A stretch of 8,224 nucleotides of DNA from Candidatus Chloroheliales bacterium (GTDB taxonomy: Bacteria; Chloroflexota; Chloroflexia; QHBQ01), in the NCBI GenBank assembly GCA_003243865.1, contig QHBQ01000162.1:1-8224 (forward strand). The letters are read 5' to 3'. A program made the position numbers and the translations under genes. Below the pieces are notes generated by a model. That model was not told the origin of the DNA. It saw nothing but the letters and a program-made list of their open reading frames with translations, and searched no databases. Of the stretch, positions 1-7,120 are shown piece by piece (within the stretch, counting starts at the first letter, position 1; each line of letters starts with the position of its first letter).

Positions 1-2154
1 GTCTTCCAGAAGATCTATGAGCATACCACTCGCTTCTTCGATGAGCTATCCGGCTTCTACATTGGCTTGTACCAGCTCGAAGCGGGGCTGATTAGCTTCC
101 CGTTCGCGGTTGAGGATGAGCAACGTATCGAGATGGCCCCCTTGCCGCTCGGCGAAGGTCTGACCAGCTACGTAATCGCCAATCGCCGCGCCTTGCTGAT
201 TGATGACCTCGAAGCGATGGCCCACGAGTACGAAGGCTACCATACAGCAACAGTTGGCAAGGCGGCGGGTGAACGCTCGTGGATGGGTGTGCCACTCTTC
301 CTCGGCGGAGAGGTTATTGGCCTGATTTCGTTGCAGAGCCGCAAGCCCAACGCCTACCGCCAAGAAGACCTGCAATTCCTCGCCAATCTGGCAAACCAAG
401 CGGCGGTGGCGATCAAGAACGCCAAACTGTTCGATGAGATCCGCGAGTTCAACGCTACGCTGAACCGCATCGTCGCTGAACGCACTGAGGCGCTGGGCCG
501 CGCCAACCAGGAACTGCGCACCGAGAAGGAGCGCATCAGCCAACTGTACGAAATCACTCACCAGCTTACCACCAGCCTCGACTTGGAAGAAATCCTCAAT
601 CGGGGGCTGCAACTGGTGGCGAGTGCAGTCGGCGTAGAGCGCGGCTCAATCATGACCATAGACCCAATCACCAATGGCCTCGTCTACCGCGCCGTGCTGA
701 GTGAGGACAAGGGCAACCGCATCGGGCTGCGATTGCCCTGGAAGCCGGGTGAGGGTGCGGCTGGTTGGGCAGTCGCCAACCGCATGCCGCTGCTCATCTC
801 GGACACGAACACCGACCAACGCTGGGTGCAGGATGAGGATATCGGACGCGGCGTGGGCAGCATTATCAGCGTGCCGCTGATGAGCGGCAGCGCGGTGTTC
901 GGCGTGCTAAGTCTGGTCAGCCAGCAGCCCAACTTCTTCAACGAGAGCCACCTGCGCCTGGTCAGCACCGTAGCGAATGAGATGGCTGTGTTCGTCCACA
1001 ACGCCGAACTATACAGCTACATCAGCGAGCAGGCTGAGGCGTTGGCAAGTAGCCTCGTCGTCCAGGAGCAGGAGGCCAGCCGCAGCCGCGCCATCCTCGA
1101 AAGCATCGCAGACGGCGTGGTGGTGCTTGATGGCGAGAACCGTATCACCCTGGTCAACCCCGCCGCCGAGGTTATCCTCGGCGTAGCGGGCGAGATGCTG
1201 ATGAACCGCCAGGTTCCGTATGGCCTGCGCGACTTCGATCTGAAGCCAGAGCTGCTCGACCTGATGCAGAGCGTGATCAATGCCGCTCGCGAAGGCACGC
1301 GCGGCACGCTCAGTCGTCCCCGCTTCAGCGTTAACGGCCGGGTTATCAGCGTCAGCCTGTCGCCGGTGGCTACCGGCAAGCACGAGACGCTCGGCCTGGT
1401 CGCAATCTTGCGCGACATCACCCGCGAGGTGGAGATTGAGCGCGAGCGGTCCAACTTCGTCTCCACCGTGTCACACGAACTGCGCACCCCGATGACCGTA
1501 ATTAAGGGCCATACCGACCTGCTGCTGGCAGGTGCGGCTGGCGCGCTCAACCCGACGCAGGGCAACTTCCTGCAGGCGGTTAAGCGCAACACCGACCGCA
1601 TGAATACCCTGGTCAGCGACCTGCTCACCGTCTCCCGCATTGAGACTGGGAGGATGGCGGTTTCGCTGCAACCAAACTACTACGACGTTGGTGAACTGGT
1701 GGACGGCGTGGTGCAAAGCCTGCGCAGCCTGACCGAGGCCAAGAACCAGCAGCTTGTGCTCAATATCGCAGCCGAACTGCCGGAGGTGCTGATTGACCGT
1801 GACCGCACCATTCAGGTATTGACCAACCTGATTAGCAACGCGATCAAGTACACGCCGAACAATGGCTGCATCGAGGTCAATGTCGCCTGCGCGGAGGGCG
1901 GTGATCAGGTGCAGGTGGATGTGACGGATAATGGTATCGGCATCGCCGAGCAAGACCAGGAGAAGCTATTCCAACCCTTCTACCGCAGCGACAATGCTGA
2001 GGCGAAGATGCAGGAGGGTACCGGCCTCGGCCTGATCATCGCCAAGAGCCTGGTCGAGCTACAGGGCGGCAGGCTGTGGCTGAAGAGCAAGCTGGGCGAA
2101 GGCACCACCTTCAGCTTCACCATGCCCGCCTACAAGGATGCGCTGGATGGCTAA
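1..2154 (+). CDS. GAF-GAF-PAS sensor histidine kinase (5' partial)
   Basis: This is a cytoplasmic-type sensor kinase that autophosphorylates on His and passes phosphate to a response regulator. The frame is open from base 1, so the start lies upstream; the TTG at 67 is an internal codon inside the first GAF domain. Over 717 visible residues the order is: GAF 1 (about 1-142, N-terminus missing), coiled coil (about 143-182), GAF 2 (about 193-340), short helix, PAS (about 361-475), HisKA (about 483-550) and HATPase_c (about 593-712). The H-box SHELRTP has the phospho-acceptor His492. The N-box Asn is N613, the G1 box is DNGIG (643-647) and the G2 box is GTGLGL (673-678). All catalytic boxes are intact, so it should be an active kinase. 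No transmembrane segment is visible, which fits an intracellular signal; the GAF/PAS ligand cannot be read from sequence. The stop overlaps the response regulator gene, its likely partner. Confidence 0.95.
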   Translation, partial: VFQKIYEHTTRFFDELSGFYIGLYQLEAGLISFPFAVEDEQRIEMAPLPLGEGLTSYVIANRRALLIDDLEAMAHEYEGYHTATVGKAAGERSWMGVPLFLGGEVIGLISLQSRKPNAYRQEDLQFLANLANQAAVAIKNAKLFDEIREFNATLNRIVAERTEALGRANQELRTEKERISQLYEITHQLTTSLDLEEILNRGLQLVASAVGVERGSIMTIDPITNGLVYRAVLSEDKGNRIGLRLPWKPGEGAAGWAVANRMPLLISDTNTDQRWVQDEDIGRGVGSIISVPLMSGSAVFGVLSLVSQQPNFFNESHLRLVSTVANEMAVFVHNAELYSYISEQAEALASSLVVQEQEASRSRAILESIADGVVVLDGENRITLVNPAAEVILGVAGEMLMNRQVPYGLRDFDLKPELLDLMQSVINAAREGTRGTLSRPRFSVNGRVISVSLSPVATGKHETLGLVAILRDITREVEIERERSNFVSTVSHELRTPMTVIKGHTDLLLAGAAGALNPTQGNFLQAVKRNTDRMNTLVSDLLTVSRIETGRMAVSLQPNYYDVGELVDGVVQSLRSLTEAKNQQLVLNIAAELPEVLIDRDRTIQVLTNLISNAIKYTPNNGCIEVNVACAEGGDQVQVDVTDNGIGIAEQDQEKLFQPFYRSDNAEAKMQEGTGLGLIIAKSLVELQGGRLWLKSKLGEGTTFSFTMPAYKDALDG
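2133..2137 (+). promoter_or_regulatory. Ribosome binding site fixing the response regulator start
   Basis: AAGGA lies inside the end of the kinase gene, 9 nt before the ATG at 2147. An upstream in-frame ATG at 2138 directly abuts this motif with no spacing, so 2147 is the better start and gives the usual REC N-terminus MAKVLVAEDE. Confidence 0.55.
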
Positions 2155-2524
2155 GGTGCTGGTTGCCGAGGACGAGTCGGACATTCGGATGCTGACCAGC
2201 TACTGCCTGCGCTACGGTGGCTTCGAGGTAGTCGAGGCGGCGGACGGGCTGGAGGCGGTAACGCTGGCCGAGCGTGAGCGGCCCGATGTCATCCTGCTCG
2301 ATGTGCGGATGCCAAACATGGACGGCCTAACCGCCTGCAAGATGATCAAGGCCAACCCGCAACTGGCGAACATCCCGATCGCCTTCATCTCCGCATTGGG
2401 TCAGGATGCAGAGATTGAAAGCGGCAGGGAGGCGGGCGCAGTCGCCTACATCCTCAAGCCCTACGAACCCGACAAATTGATCGCCCTGATGCGTGAGATT
2501 ATCGCGGAACACGGAAAAAGATGA
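2147..2524 (+). CDS. Single-domain response regulator (REC only, CheY-like)
   Basis: This is a stand-alone phospho-receiver of 125 residues with no DNA-binding or enzymatic output domain. It probably acts by binding a partner protein or by passing phosphate on. Conserved receiver residues are present: acidic pair E8/D9, phospho-acceptor D52 in VILLDVRMPNMDG, switch Ser82 in FISAL, and Lys104 followed by Pro in YILKP. The start at 2147 is chosen over an in-frame ATG at 2138 because of ribosome-binding-site spacing. The gene overlaps the 3' end of the histidine kinase gene by 8 nt, and its TGA shares ATGA with the start of the hydrolase. The kinase is therefore the obvious phosphodonor and the three genes are probably co-transcribed. 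Clear at family level; the output target is unknown. Confidence 0.93.
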   Translation: MAKVLVAEDESDIRMLTSYCLRYGGFEVVEAADGLEAVTLAERERPDVILLDVRMPNMDGLTACKMIKANPQLANIPIAFISALGQDAEIESGREAGAVAYILKPYEPDKLIALMREIIAEHGKR

Positions 2525-3312
2525 GCGCAATTGTAATCGAAAATGGGCTGGTGCATTACGAGGTGATCGGCCGCGGCAAGCCGGTCATTTTCCTGCACGG
2601 CTGGATGGGTTCGTGGCGCTACTGGATGGGTACGATGGAGGCGCTCTCGCACGGCTACCGCTGCTATGCGCTCGACTTCTGGGGCTTCGGCGACAGCGAC
2701 AAGCACCACATGAACTGCACCCTGAGCGATTACCTCACGCTGGTGGATATGTTTATGGAGCGCATCGGCCTGCATGACGCGCCGGTGGTCGGCCATTCGA
2801 TGGGCGGCACCATTGCCCTGCGCCTGGCGTTGGAGTATCCCCAGCGGGTCAACCGCATCGCGGTAGTCGGCGCACCAATCGTTGGCAAATCGGTGACCGC
2901 TCTGTTCCGCATGGCCGCCAATAACACCCTCAGCAGACTGTTCTGGAAGCCTGGCATCATCTCCGCGGTGAACAAGCCGCTGCTGCAACGCTGGATTGCC
3001 ACCAACTGGCAGGTATGGTACCGCGAGATCCTCGAGGATATGATGAAGGTGACGCCGGTTGCCAGCCAGCAGAGCATGAATAGTCTGATTCACACCGACC
3101 TGGGTGGCGAGCTGCACAAGGTGCGCGTTCCAGTGCTGGCAATGCACGGCGCGGGCGATGAGGTAGTCAACCCCAACCAGCTAGAATACTTCCGCAACGG
3201 TGGCGGGCCACAGTTCGCCCGCGCGGTCTCCTTCCCCAGGTCGCGCCACTTCCCCATGCTCGATAGCCCCGCCGAGTTCAACCGCCTGCTACTGGACTGG
3301 CTGAATGAGTAA
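2521..3312 (+). CDS. Alpha/beta-fold hydrolase
   Basis: This 263-residue protein has a typical alpha/beta hydrolase layout. LHGWMG (25-30) is the oxyanion-hole HG motif, GHSMGG (91-96) is the nucleophile elbow with Ser93, and Asp213 (GAGDEV) and His243 (RSRHFP) complete a catalytic triad. A Trp-rich cap lies around residues 140-175. There is no signal peptide, so it is probably cytoplasmic. The substrate cannot be named: the family includes esterases, haloperoxidase-like enzymes, MenH-type lyases and C-C hydrolases. The ATG overlaps the stop of the response regulator (ATGA), which implies translational coupling to the two-component system; the enzyme may be an output or simply co-expressed. 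Its 3' end converges on the opposite-strand zinc-ribbon gene with only 2 bp between the stop codons. Confidence 0.9.
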   Translation: MSAIVIENGLVHYEVIGRGKPVIFLHGWMGSWRYWMGTMEALSHGYRCYALDFWGFGDSDKHHMNCTLSDYLTLVDMFMERIGLHDAPVVGHSMGGTIALRLALEYPQRVNRIAVVGAPIVGKSVTALFRMAANNTLSRLFWKPGIISAVNKPLLQRWIATNWQVWYREILEDMMKVTPVASQQSMNSLIHTDLGGELHKVRVPVLAMHGAGDEVVNPNQLEYFRNGGGPQFARAVSFPRSRHFPMLDSPAEFNRLLLDWLNE

Positions 3313-3319
3313 TATTACT
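3308..3319. repeat. Perfect 12-bp palindrome spanning two convergent stop codons
   Basis: AGTAATATTACT is its own reverse complement. It contains the hydrolase stop (TAA 3310-3312) and, on the other strand, the zinc-ribbon stop (TAA, 3317-3315). It is AT-rich and has no loop or T-run, so it is not a standard terminator. It may simply reflect two mirrored stop codons. Confidence 0.6.
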
Positions 3320-4214
3320 GGATCACCGCGAAATCCTTGCTGATCACCGGCAGGGTGCCGTTATTTATGTAGATGTCAACCCGATAATTGCCCACCGTCC
3401 AAACGTTCTGCGGCTTGGGGGGGATCGCCTCGAAGCAGACGTAATACATCCCGCCATCGCGTAGCCGCAAGCTGGGGGCGGGGTTGTCAATGGACATTGC
3501 CTCCACCTTCGCGTCAATCACTGTGCTATAGTTGGGCGGCATCTGCCATAGGGGATGGATTTCGTAAACCTGAGTGCGGCTGAAGTCGGCCTGCACCATC
3601 ACGAAGAAATGCTCGTTGGGCTTATAGGTCGGCTTCAGGGTGCTGTCGGTACAACTGGCGACCATGCCAATGTTATGAATCATAAACGTGCCGCCCTGGG
3701 CAAGCGGGATGGGGGTGGACTCCAGCAGCGGCGCTGGCGTGGCAGTGGCATAAGCGCCAGAATTACCCGACGCGGTCGCGTTACCGGACATACCGAGCGA
3801 TACATCAGAGGCGGCCAAGGCGGTGCTGGTAGCGGCGGCAGCTACCGCCGTCTCCTGGGCGATCGCGGTCGCCAGGGCGTCTCGGCTAACCGCGGCAGTG
3901 TTGCTCTTGCCGCCAGCGAAGATGCTAAACAATGCCCAGCCAAGCAGCAGGACAATCAGCAGACCTATCACAACCAGAATCAGGCCAAGCGGGGTGCTGC
4001 TAGCGTTGTGTACCTCCATATAGCTATCAATATATGGCCGCTCCTCGGCGGCAGCCACGGCGGCCATCCTGTTCGTCGGCGCAGGCGTGGCAACACCGGC
4101 GGCGTGCAGTTGCTCACCGCACACCGAGCAGAACTCCTCATTGTCGAAAAACTCCCAATGCTCCAGGTGCGCCTTACAGGTTGGGTTGGGACATTCCTTG
4201 TAGCGTTCCTGCAC
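3315..4214 (-). CDS. Zinc-ribbon, single-pass membrane protein with exported C-terminal domain
   Basis: A 299-residue protein of unknown function with a clear modular layout. An N-terminal zinc ribbon (C8, C13, C29, C32; Cx4C then Cx2C, followed by GEQL) is joined by a flexible stretch to one strong transmembrane helix (about 76-100, LGLILVVIGLLIVLL onward). An Ala/Thr/Ser/Pro-rich linker (about 103-175) follows, then a C-terminal domain (about 175-299) rich in Tyr and beta-type sequence, with Cys188 and Cys260 that could form a disulfide. This implies zinc ribbon inside and C-terminal domain outside. The start is a GTG at 4214; a GGGGGG-type ribosome binding site sits about 7 nt upstream and there is a promoter further up. 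The catalytic function, if any, is not recognisable; I infer an envelope sensor or scaffold. The long open frame on the opposite strand is a GC-bias shadow. Confidence 0.85.
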   Translation of the reverse strand: MQERYKECPNPTCKAHLEHWEFFDNEEFCSVCGEQLHAAGVATPAPTNRMAAVAAAEERPYIDSYMEVHNASSTPLGLILVVIGLLIVLLLGWALFSIFAGGKSNTAAVSRDALATAIAQETAVAAAATSTALAASDVSLGMSGNATASGNSGAYATATPAPLLESTPIPLAQGGTFMIHNIGMVASCTDSTLKPTYKPNEHFFVMVQADFSRTQVYEIHPLWQMPPNYSTVIDAKVEAMSIDNPAPSLRLRDGGMYYVCFEAIPPKPQNVWTVGNYRVDIYINNGTLPVISKDFAVIQ

Positions 4215-4215
4215 C

Positions 4216-4244
4216 TTGCCGCCCCCCTACTTTGATGGTACAAT
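4216..4244 (+). promoter_or_regulatory. Sigma70-type promoter for the MqnA-like/dynamin unit
   Basis: TTGCCG (4216-4221), a 17-nt spacer, then TACAAT (4239-4244). Transcription would begin near 4251, giving a leader of about 60 nt before the ATG at 4311. The -35 hexamer overlaps the leader and ribosome-binding-site region of the opposite-strand zinc-ribbon gene. Confidence 0.5.
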
Positions 4245-4257
4245 CACTTTGCGCCAC

Positions 4258-4273
4258 GTGAATTCAACTTCAC
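4258..4273. promoter_or_regulatory. Operator-like inverted repeat between facing promoters
   Basis: GTGAA-N6-TTCAC is a perfect 5-bp-arm inverted repeat. It sits between the -10 boxes of the two facing promoters and spans the predicted overlap of the two transcripts. It overlaps a CACGTG palindrome (4255-4260). A dimeric regulator could bind here, but arms this short can arise by chance and no matching regulator is identified. Confidence 0.3.
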
Positions 4274-4280
4274 ATAACAC

Positions 4281-4309
4281 ATCATACAACGGAAAAGGAA
4301 GCAAGTCAA
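4281..4309 (-). promoter_or_regulatory. Strong sigma70-type promoter for the zinc-ribbon gene
   Basis: On the minus strand, TTGACT (4309-4304), a 17-nt spacer, then TATGAT (4286-4281), each hexamer one base from consensus. Transcription would start near 4274, giving a leader of about 60 nt to the GTG at 4214. The promoter lies within the leader and ribosome-binding-site region of the plus-strand MqnA-like gene, so the two promoters face one another. Confidence 0.6.
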
Positions 4310-4310
4310 T

Positions 4311-5267
4311 ATGCCGAACCTACGACTGGGTCTGATTGAGGAGATTGCCACCCTGCCGCTGGTCTACCCGCTGAAGGCGGGCTGGGTAGGGTTGAGCGGG
4401 GTGGGGACAAATCTGGAGACGCAAGCCGTGTCCGCGGCAACGGCGGTGGAGCTGCTCGACGAGGGCCGCCTCGATGCCGCGCTAATCCCCAGCACCGATT
4501 ATCCGCTCAGAGCGCGGTCGCTGCGCCTGCTCCCCTTCGGCCTGACCAGCGAGAAGCGGGGCAACGCCGCGCTAGTCGGCCTGCGCCGTATTGACCTGCT
4601 CGATAAGGAGCGGGTGGCGATTGGCCTGGCCGCCAACCCCACCCAGCCGCTGCTGCGGGTGCTGCTCAGGCGTTATTTCACCATTGAGATGACCCCGCGC
4701 GCGGAGGAGCTGCCCTGGCGCGAACTACCCGCGCAGGAGGAGCTAGGCATAGACGACTGGGAGAAGAGCCGCGCCGTCTTGCTGCTCGGCGACGAGGCGC
4801 TTGCCGCGCTTGCGATCATCCCGACCTACCCCCGCACCGAGCAGCCAGAGCAGCAGATTACCGTTGAAGACCTGAACCGCAGCTGGTGGATCATGAGCGG
4901 CGTAACCTACACCGTCTACCTGCTGGCGGTACGCCGCGACTACGCCGAGGCTAATCGCGATGTCACCCATGCCCTGGCCGCTGCTTGCCGCGACGCCATT
5001 CGGGTCGGCAACGAGCAACGCGCCAGCATCCTACAGGTGGCAGGCGAGCGGGCGCGAGCAGCAGGCTTCGAGATGGAGCCTATTGCTGCTGCCGACTTCT
5101 ACGCCGAGCAGCGCTACGAGTTCACCCCAGCGCAGGGCGGCGCGCTGATGGCCTTCTACAGCTACGCCAGCGCCCTCAAGCTCATCCCCCAACCCGCCGC
5201 GCTCAATATTGTGGAATTAGCGGCACGGATAGTGCAAATGCAACCAGCGAATAGAACGAAGGTTTAG
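4311..5267 (+). CDS. MqnA/MqnD-family (VitK2 biosynthesis fold) protein, divergent
   Basis: This 318-residue protein resembles chorismate dehydratase MqnA, the first enzyme of the futalosine menaquinone pathway, which has a periplasmic-binding-protein-like fold. Supporting segments are RLGLIEEIATLPL (5-17), aligning with the family's RxGxxxYLNxxPL start, AALIPSTDY (56-64), LLLGDEAL (157-164) and DLNRSWWIMSGVTYTVYLLAVR around 187-208. It has no signal peptide and is somewhat longer than usual MqnA (about 270-290). The family's near-invariant active-site Asn in YLN is replaced by Ala13, and the usual Ser/Thr-rich segment that follows a Val/Ala-Leu strand reads NPTQP (109-113). Chorismate dehydratase activity is therefore doubtful; I infer a paralogue with another ligand or a non-catalytic role. 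AGGA at 4296-4299 serves the ATG. The dynamin-like gene follows after 14 nt. Confidence 0.75.
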   Translation: MPNLRLGLIEEIATLPLVYPLKAGWVGLSGVGTNLETQAVSAATAVELLDEGRLDAALIPSTDYPLRARSLRLLPFGLTSEKRGNAALVGLRRIDLLDKERVAIGLAANPTQPLLRVLLRRYFTIEMTPRAEELPWRELPAQEELGIDDWEKSRAVLLLGDEALAALAIIPTYPRTEQPEQQITVEDLNRSWWIMSGVTYTVYLLAVRRDYAEANRDVTHALAAACRDAIRVGNEQRASILQVAGERARAAGFEMEPIAAADFYAEQRYEFTPAQGGALMAFYSYASALKLIPQPAALNIVELAARIVQMQPANRTKV

Positions 5268-5273
5268 AGGAGA
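5268..5273 (+). promoter_or_regulatory. Ribosome binding site for the TTG-started dynamin-like gene
   Basis: AGGAGA directly follows the stop of the MqnA-like gene and lies 8 nt before the TTG at 5282. The first in-frame ATG is only at residue 53, inside the GTPase core, so this site decides for the TTG start. Confidence 0.7.
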
Positions 5274-5281
5274 GACACAAT

Positions 5282-7075
5282 TTGGCAAGTGGAATATTGA
5301 CTGAGAAGCAGAACAGGCTAGTAGGCGAGGAGCAGGCCACGCTCAACCGGCTGCTGGCGTTGCTGGGCGGGTTCGAGGCCGCTCCCGATGACCTGAACAC
5401 CATCCGCCAGGCGGTCGAAGACTTGGGCGAACTGTTCATGCTGGTGATCATCGGCGAGTTCAACAGCGGCAAATCGTCGTTCATCAATGCGCTGCTCGGC
5501 GAACTGGTGATGGAGGAGGGGGTTACGCCCACCACCAGCAAGATCAACCTGCTGCGCTGGGGCGAGGCCCAGAGCGAACACCAGGGCAGCAATGGCGTGA
5601 TCGAGCGCACCTATCCCGCTGACTTCCTGCGCGACATCACCATCGTGGATACGCCAGGGACGAACGCGATTATCCGCAGCCACGAAGCGCTGACCGAGCG
5701 GTTCGTGCCGCGCTCCGATCTGGTGCTGTTCGTTACCTCGGTTGACCGCCCCTTCACCGAGAGTGAGCGGGCGCTATTGGAGAAGATCCAGGGTTGGGGC
5801 AAGAAGATCGTCCTCATCCTCAACAAGATTGACCTCTTGCAGGACAAGGTCGAGTTGCAGCGCATCGTCGAGTTCATCGAGGATAACGCCCGCATCCTGC
5901 TGGGCATCACCCCGCAGATATTCGCAGTGTCGGCGCGGATGGCGCAGCGGGGGCGGCTGAACCCGCCAGCGCGGCGGCAGAACAACGCCGATGGCACACT
6001 CGCCCGCCTGAGCGACCGCGCTAACCTCGACTACGGCCCCACCTTTGCTGCCAGCGGCTTCCCCGCGCTGGAGAAGTACATCTTCGGCACGCTGGATGAG
6101 GCTAGCCGCCTGCGCCTCAAGCTGCTCAGTCCGCTAGGAGTGGCCGAGAAGATCAGCGCCCGCTACGCCACCCTGGCGAACGACCGCCTTAGCCTGCTGA
6201 AGGGCGACTTCCAGACCCTGGAGAACATCGAGCGCCAGCTCACCCTCTATCAGCAGGACATGGAGCGTAACTTCAGCCACCGCCTCAGCCAAATTGACGC
6301 GATTATTTACGAGACCCGTGACCGCGCCGATGCCTTCTTCGACCGCAGCATCCGCATTGGCCGCATCTTCGACCTGATGCGCGCCGAGCGCTTCCGCGCC
6401 GACTTCGAGCGCGAGGTTGTCTCCGACCTGGCCGAGCGGGTAGACCGCGCCACCCAGGAGATGATTAGCTGGATGGTTGACCAGGATCTACGCATTTGGC
6501 AGTCGGTCAACGAATATCTGGCCCGCCGTCGGCAGATGAAGTCCGATGAGGCGATCATCGGGCGGGTGGGGCAGGGCTTCGACAATGACCGCCGCAGCCT
6601 GCTGCTCGGCGCGACTCAGCAGGCCCGCGACGCGGTCAGCAGCTACGACAAGCAGCGCGAGAGCGAAGATATTGCCTATGCGATGCGTAGCGCGGTGGCC
6701 CAGACCGGCCTGGCGGTGGGAGTTGGCATCATCGGCGGGGCGATGGCCGCCGCCACCAGCATCGTTGCCCTCGATGTAACCGGCATCTCCGGCGCAGTGC
6801 TGGGCGGGCTGCTGGCAGGCATAATCCTGCCCACCCGCAAGCGGCAGGTTAAGCACGATTTCCACAAGAAGATGGAGCAACTGCGCTACAGCGTGACCAG
6901 CGCGATGACCGACCAATTCCGCAGCGAACTACAGCGCAGCATCGAGCGCATCAATGAGGCGATTGCCCCCTACAGCCGCTTCGTCCGCGCCGAGCATGAC
7001 AAGATGACCGCCTTCATCGCCGAGATGGCCCAGGTCAGCAACGAGCTTGCCCGGCTGCGGGCTGAGGTGGGGTAA
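5282..7075 (+). CDS. Bacterial dynamin-like GTPase
   Basis: A 597-residue large GTPase of the dynamin superfamily; such proteins bind and remodel membranes in a GTP-dependent way. The GTPase domain (about 50-275) carries the P-loop GEFNSGKSS (58-66, Lys64), switch-I Thr in TPTTS (about 84-85), DTPG (123-126), NKID (181-184) and a G5-like SA (217-218). Long amphipathic helices (about 285-465) follow as a predicted stalk. Then comes a Gly/Ala-rich hydrophobic hairpin (about 471-516), ending in a basic RKRQVKH patch, which fits a membrane-inserting paddle, and a returning helical region (about 525-597). The start is a TTG at 5282 with a good ribosome binding site. The gene lies 14 nt after the MqnA-like gene and is probably co-transcribed with it. 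Bacterial dynamins often occur as pairs; only one copy is seen here. Confidence 0.9.
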   Translation: MASGILTEKQNRLVGEEQATLNRLLALLGGFEAAPDDLNTIRQAVEDLGELFMLVIIGEFNSGKSSFINALLGELVMEEGVTPTTSKINLLRWGEAQSEHQGSNGVIERTYPADFLRDITIVDTPGTNAIIRSHEALTERFVPRSDLVLFVTSVDRPFTESERALLEKIQGWGKKIVLILNKIDLLQDKVELQRIVEFIEDNARILLGITPQIFAVSARMAQRGRLNPPARRQNNADGTLARLSDRANLDYGPTFAASGFPALEKYIFGTLDEASRLRLKLLSPLGVAEKISARYATLANDRLSLLKGDFQTLENIERQLTLYQQDMERNFSHRLSQIDAIIYETRDRADAFFDRSIRIGRIFDLMRAERFRADFEREVVSDLAERVDRATQEMISWMVDQDLRIWQSVNEYLARRRQMKSDEAIIGRVGQGFDNDRRSLLLGATQQARDAVSSYDKQRESEDIAYAMRSAVAQTGLAVGVGIIGGAMAAATSIVALDVTGISGAVLGGLLAGIILPTRKRQVKHDFHKKMEQLRYSVTSAMTDQFRSELQRSIERINEAIAPYSRFVRAEHDKMTAFIAEMAQVSNELARLRAEVG

Positions 7076-7120
7076 GCCCAATTGCTGCGCGAAGCATGAA
7101 ACATTCCAAAACTTGAACAA

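Noticed and set aside
67..69. TTG as the start of the histidine kinase
   Set aside because: The frame is open to base 1 with GAF-like sequence before it (for example FFDELSGFYIGLYQLE), so the gene begins upstream of the window.
46..612. Long minus-strand open frame opposite the histidine kinase
   Set aside because: It lies antisense to clear GAF domain coding sequence and has no recognisable motif; GC-rich codon bias leaves such shadow frames open.
1017..1640. 207-codon minus-strand frame opposite the PAS and HisKA region
   Set aside because: The composition is Ser/Arg-rich shadow translation, and the opposite strand carries an intact H-box and PAS domain.
2461..3147. 228-codon minus-strand frame opposite the hydrolase
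   Set aside because: His/Ala/Val-rich shadow without motifs; the plus strand has a full Ser-Asp-His hydrolase triad.
3555..4235. 226-codon plus-strand frame opposite the zinc-ribbon gene
   Set aside because: No domain is recognisable, while the minus strand shows a Cys4 ribbon, a membrane helix, a ribosome binding site and a promoter.
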